Shown here piece by piece: positions 61,805-64,000 of a DNA stretch of 64,000 bases (its first letter is position 1; each line of letters begins with the position of its first letter). A program made the position numbers and the translations under genes. The notes under the pieces were generated by a model, which was not told the DNA's origin, did not search any database, and worked only from the letters and a program-made list of their open reading frames with translations. The DNA is from Pseudobutyrivibrio xylanivorans (lineage in GTDB: Bacteria > Bacillota > Clostridia > Lachnospirales > Lachnospiraceae): positions 248,001 to 312,000 of the forward strand of contig NZ_VTVE01000003.1 in the NCBI RefSeq assembly GCF_010906925.1, given 5' to 3'.

Positions 61805-61833
61805 TTGACTTAGTAATAGGGAAATATTAGAAT
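61805..61833 (+). promoter_or_regulatory. strong predicted promoter of the 62107 gene
   Basis: TTGACT (61805-61810), 17 bases, TAGAAT (61828-61833). Transcription would begin near 61840, leaving a leader of about 267 bases. Confidence 0.7.
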
Positions 61834-61839
61834 AGAAAT

Positions 61840-62106
61840 CGCATAGTAGCAATATGGTACTCATACAAACGGGTTTAAATACTTAATAGAACCGGGGAGT
61901 CGGATTTTGCTAGGTAATTGTTATAAACGAGAATACATAGAATTATCATTTATGAACAAATTGTTATGCATAAGTGAATATTATATGTACAACTAATTGC
62001 TGAATTGTTACAATCAAAGAAGCGCACTAGAGCAATTATTAGCAAAAGGAATAAAGTGGTCAATAAGGCACTTTATAAAATATAGAAGAATAATGAGGTG
62101 AAAAAG
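61840..62106 (+). other. long 5' leader without recognised riboswitch
   Basis: The leader is AT-rich except for a GAACCGGGGAGTCGG patch near 61891. I cannot match it to a known riboswitch class or see a terminator hairpin before the gene. It ends in a good GAGGTG ribosome binding site. Possible roles are cis-regulation or a separate small RNA. Confidence 0.35.
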
Positions 62107-63015
62107 ATGGAAAAATTAACAAAGGAGGACTTGAGTGAATTAACTGGCATGACCTTTAAAATCGTTACAGTTAATGACTCGGTTGTAAGAAATTCTGACT
62201 GTGCTTTTTTTGCAGCACTCAATGATGAAGAGGCTAATGCATTTATCGAGGACATGAAAAAGGAAATTCCTGAGGGGGATTACAATTTTGCAACTAGACC
62301 ATACGATGTGCCTAACCTATCCTATATCAACAAGATGTTTGACAACAACTATCGTGGATTTGAGATTGTAAATTCCGGATTATATGCACCAGCTGAGGAG
62401 CTCTACGAAAAGAGACAGGACGTAGTAAACAAAATCGCTAGTATTTACAACGATGACGGATGCCTATATGTAGGTCTTAATTCTCAGGGAAAGGCCATTG
62501 CCAATCCTGTTGGCGACATCCAGGTTACAGCATCATTTTTTACAAATGTAGAGGATGCTAATGAGCTTCAGGAAACTGGAGTCGCAGCCCACTCAATTGA
62601 AAGATGGATAGTTAATCCACCTGCCGACGCGACAATTTTTTCTATTGATGGCCAGGTTGTATACGGTTGGGAAATCGTAGAGGCAACAAACAAAGTTTGG
62701 TCTCAGTACATTGTGGGCTTAGACAAGCTCAAAGAATTGGTTGGTAAAAAGACACTCAGTGTACTTGTTACAGACGATGAAGCACAATCTCTTATCAAAT
62801 ACGAGGGAGTGCCAATCATGTTCCTGACAGCATCATCTATTAAGGATTTTGTTGAGGAGAACAAAGGTAAGATTGCCGAGAAGTTTTTATTGATGACAGT
62901 ATCAAATGCTGAAGGCGTGAAGTTAGTGACTGGAAGAAGTAAATATGCATTTCTCGATACTGACGAAGGTAGATATGTATGTGCGAGAGAGGATTTGGAG
63001 AGCACATTTGCATAA
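62107..63015 (+). CDS. unrecognised protein
   Basis: I recognise no family for these 302 residues. The protein is acidic and soluble-looking, with no signal peptide or membrane helix. The first 70 residues (EELTKEDLSEL-like helix, DCAFFAALNDEEANAFIEDM) resemble a small alpha/beta domain. The middle holds FTNVEDANELQETGVAAHSI, and the end has repeated beta/alpha elements (KTLSVLVTDDEAQSLIKYEG). GAGGTG six bases upstream favours ATG 62107 over GTG 62098. It has a strong promoter and long leader and is followed by another unknown gene 50 bases later. Confidence 0.75.
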   Translation: MEKLTKEDLSELTGMTFKIVTVNDSVVRNSDCAFFAALNDEEANAFIEDMKKEIPEGDYNFATRPYDVPNLSYINKMFDNNYRGFEIVNSGLYAPAEELYEKRQDVVNKIASIYNDDGCLYVGLNSQGKAIANPVGDIQVTASFFTNVEDANELQETGVAAHSIERWIVNPPADATIFSIDGQVVYGWEIVEATNKVWSQYIVGLDKLKELVGKKTLSVLVTDDEAQSLIKYEGVPIMFLTASSIKDFVEENKGKIAEKFLLMTVSNAEGVKLVTGRSKYAFLDTDEGRYVCAREDLESTFA

Positions 63016-63065
63016 TGCCATTATGATAGATTAATCGATTGTAATTGAGAAAGGTTATAACAGTG

Positions 63066-63974
63066 ATGGGAGAATATGCAGAAAAATCAACAAGCAGGGG
63101 AATTGGGTTCGATAATTCCAATGTAGCATATAGCGCTATTGGAATTAGTGATGTTGAAGTAGCTAATGAACAAGTTATGAAAATGTATGACGAAGTTGAG
63201 GCAACTGTTTATTTTACTTGTGCAAATGTGGCCGCTGCCCGAATTCGCGATAATGTTAATCTATACAATACTTTTAGTCGTGACGAAATCGACGCTTTGC
63301 TGTTCTATTGTATGGAGGCCTATCGACGAGTTAAGGAAAGAAGACCATTCGACGGCTCATCTCCATTTGAAGCATATATTACAAAATTTGTATTACCTAC
63401 CGGCCGACAGCTTTACGCCAGAAGCAAGCAGACTGACTATGACCACCTTGTGTCAACAGCTGTAAATAAAAATGGTGAGAAAAGCTACTACGGTACAAAT
63501 GGGAAGATGGTTAAATTCTCAACCATCAATGATCTTGATGATGAGGATGAATACAATCGCCTAGAATCAAGATATGAAGATGGATTTGAGGACCTGATTA
63601 TTAACAAAGTAGACGCAGAGAATGTTCTTATCGATGAAGAGTTACTTTCAAAATTAGCGACTATTCATCCTCTGTTAAAAATTGTTTTTAATTTTTGGGC
63701 ATCTGACTGCAAAGATGGATATTTACCATTCTATAAATATTTATCTGATGAGCGAGTTTTGCGCCTTGCAGCTAGAGATGAAAAATGTGCTAAATATGTT
63801 CTTCAGAAAGATGATGGTAAAAAATACATCAACCCTAGCACAGCTTCCAAACTGTTATATAAATTTCAGTCCATTCTGACCGCTGAAGAGGTCAAGGAAA
63901 TAATTAGATTTGGAACCAATGTCACGACTAATCCATATCTGGGTTATATGATGAGTGGACCGATGACACTTTAG
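63066..63974 (+). CDS. unrecognised protein with sigma-factor-like N-terminal region
   Basis: This protein of about 302 residues has a helical segment (RDEIDALLFYCMEAYRRVKE then RRPFDGSSPFEAYITKFV) that recalls region 2 of sigma-70-type factors, where a FDP/G-x-PFEAY pattern precedes the core-binding and melting helices. An acidic linker (DDEDEYNRLESRYEDGFEDL) and a helical C-terminus (TASKLLYKFQSILTAEEVKE) follow. The C-terminal part could be an HTH, but I cannot confirm it. ATG 63066 is chosen; GTG 63063 is an alternative with AGAAAGG upstream. It may regulate its neighbours; that is inference. Confidence 0.65.
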   Translation: MGEYAEKSTSRGIGFDNSNVAYSAIGISDVEVANEQVMKMYDEVEATVYFTCANVAAARIRDNVNLYNTFSRDEIDALLFYCMEAYRRVKERRPFDGSSPFEAYITKFVLPTGRQLYARSKQTDYDHLVSTAVNKNGEKSYYGTNGKMVKFSTINDLDDEDEYNRLESRYEDGFEDLIINKVDAENVLIDEELLSKLATIHPLLKIVFNFWASDCKDGYLPFYKYLSDERVLRLAARDEKCAKYVLQKDDGKKYINPSTASKLLYKFQSILTAEEVKEIIRFGTNVTTNPYLGYMMSGPMTL

Positions 63975-63990
63975 AAAGGAAATGTGAAAA

Positions 63991-64000
63991 ATGAGTGAGT
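63991..64000 (+). CDS. start of a further gene, cut by the window end
   Basis: ATGAGTGAGT begins after a GAAAGGAAATGTGAAAA spacer that contains a plausible ribosome binding site, 16 bases after the preceding stop. Only three codons are visible. Confidence 0.4.

Overview
The window looks like a chromosomal segment of a low-GC Gram-positive anaerobe of the class Clostridia, most likely Lachnospiraceae (Butyrivibrio/Roseburia-like). This is inferred from AT-rich DNA, strong AGGAGG-type ribosome binding sites, many polysaccharide genes, and choloylglycine hydrolase, GtrA, NimA-like and PhoP/PhoR families typical of gut and rumen Firmicutes. Taxonomy is inference; there is no rRNA or tRNA in the window.

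Bases 1-42250 are one very large surface-polysaccharide locus. It starts with GT4 glycosyltransferases and a Wzm/Wzt ABC exporter whose ATPase carries a C-terminal glycan-recognition domain. gmd and rmd follow and, with a fused manC-manA gene (33642) and a phosphohexomutase (36054), can complete GDP-D-rhamnose synthesis. More glycosyltransferases, three GT-C-like membrane proteins and acyltransferase-3 genes follow. From 17.1 to 22.7 kb lies an abequose-type block: RfbV-like transferase, Wzx-like flippase, rfbF, rfbH and an RfbJ-like synthase. Its missing dehydratase gene, rfbG, lies 20 kb away at 41120. From 24.6 to 32.5 kb lies a module resembling Gram-negative Arn lipid-carrier chemistry: UDP-glucose dehydrogenase, GT-C membrane protein, sugar aminotransferase, polyprenyl-phosphate GT2, SDR enzyme, ATP-grasp ligase and a pair of four-helix SMR-type transporters.

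A 1.85-kb group II intron (39137-40988) sits inside a hairpin-rich intergenic repeat. A second, uninterrupted copy at 49331-49489 fixes the intron ends. The two copies bracket rfbG and an AT-rich defence-like island: a coiled-coil protein plus KAP/YobI-type membrane NTPase (42436-46974), a sugar-transferase remnant, and an RloA/RloB (AbiL-like) pair under a promoter embedded in a perfect 19-bp inverted repeat. A polyprenyl-phosphate sugar transferase, the likely initiating enzyme, follows copy B.

From 50.4 to 52.4 kb there are toxin-antitoxin genes (Phd/RelE-like, HicA/HicB-like) and an XRE regulator. The rest is housekeeping or stress-related: choloylglycine hydrolase-family enzyme, Na+/H+ antiporter, a Pho regulon block (two TTTACAT-N4-TTTACAT boxes, Na/Pi cotransporter, PhoP, PhoR), a PglD/NeuD acetyltransferase, superoxide dismutase, a NimA-like flavoprotein, a GtrA protein, and two unrecognised genes behind a strong promoter with a 270-nt leader.
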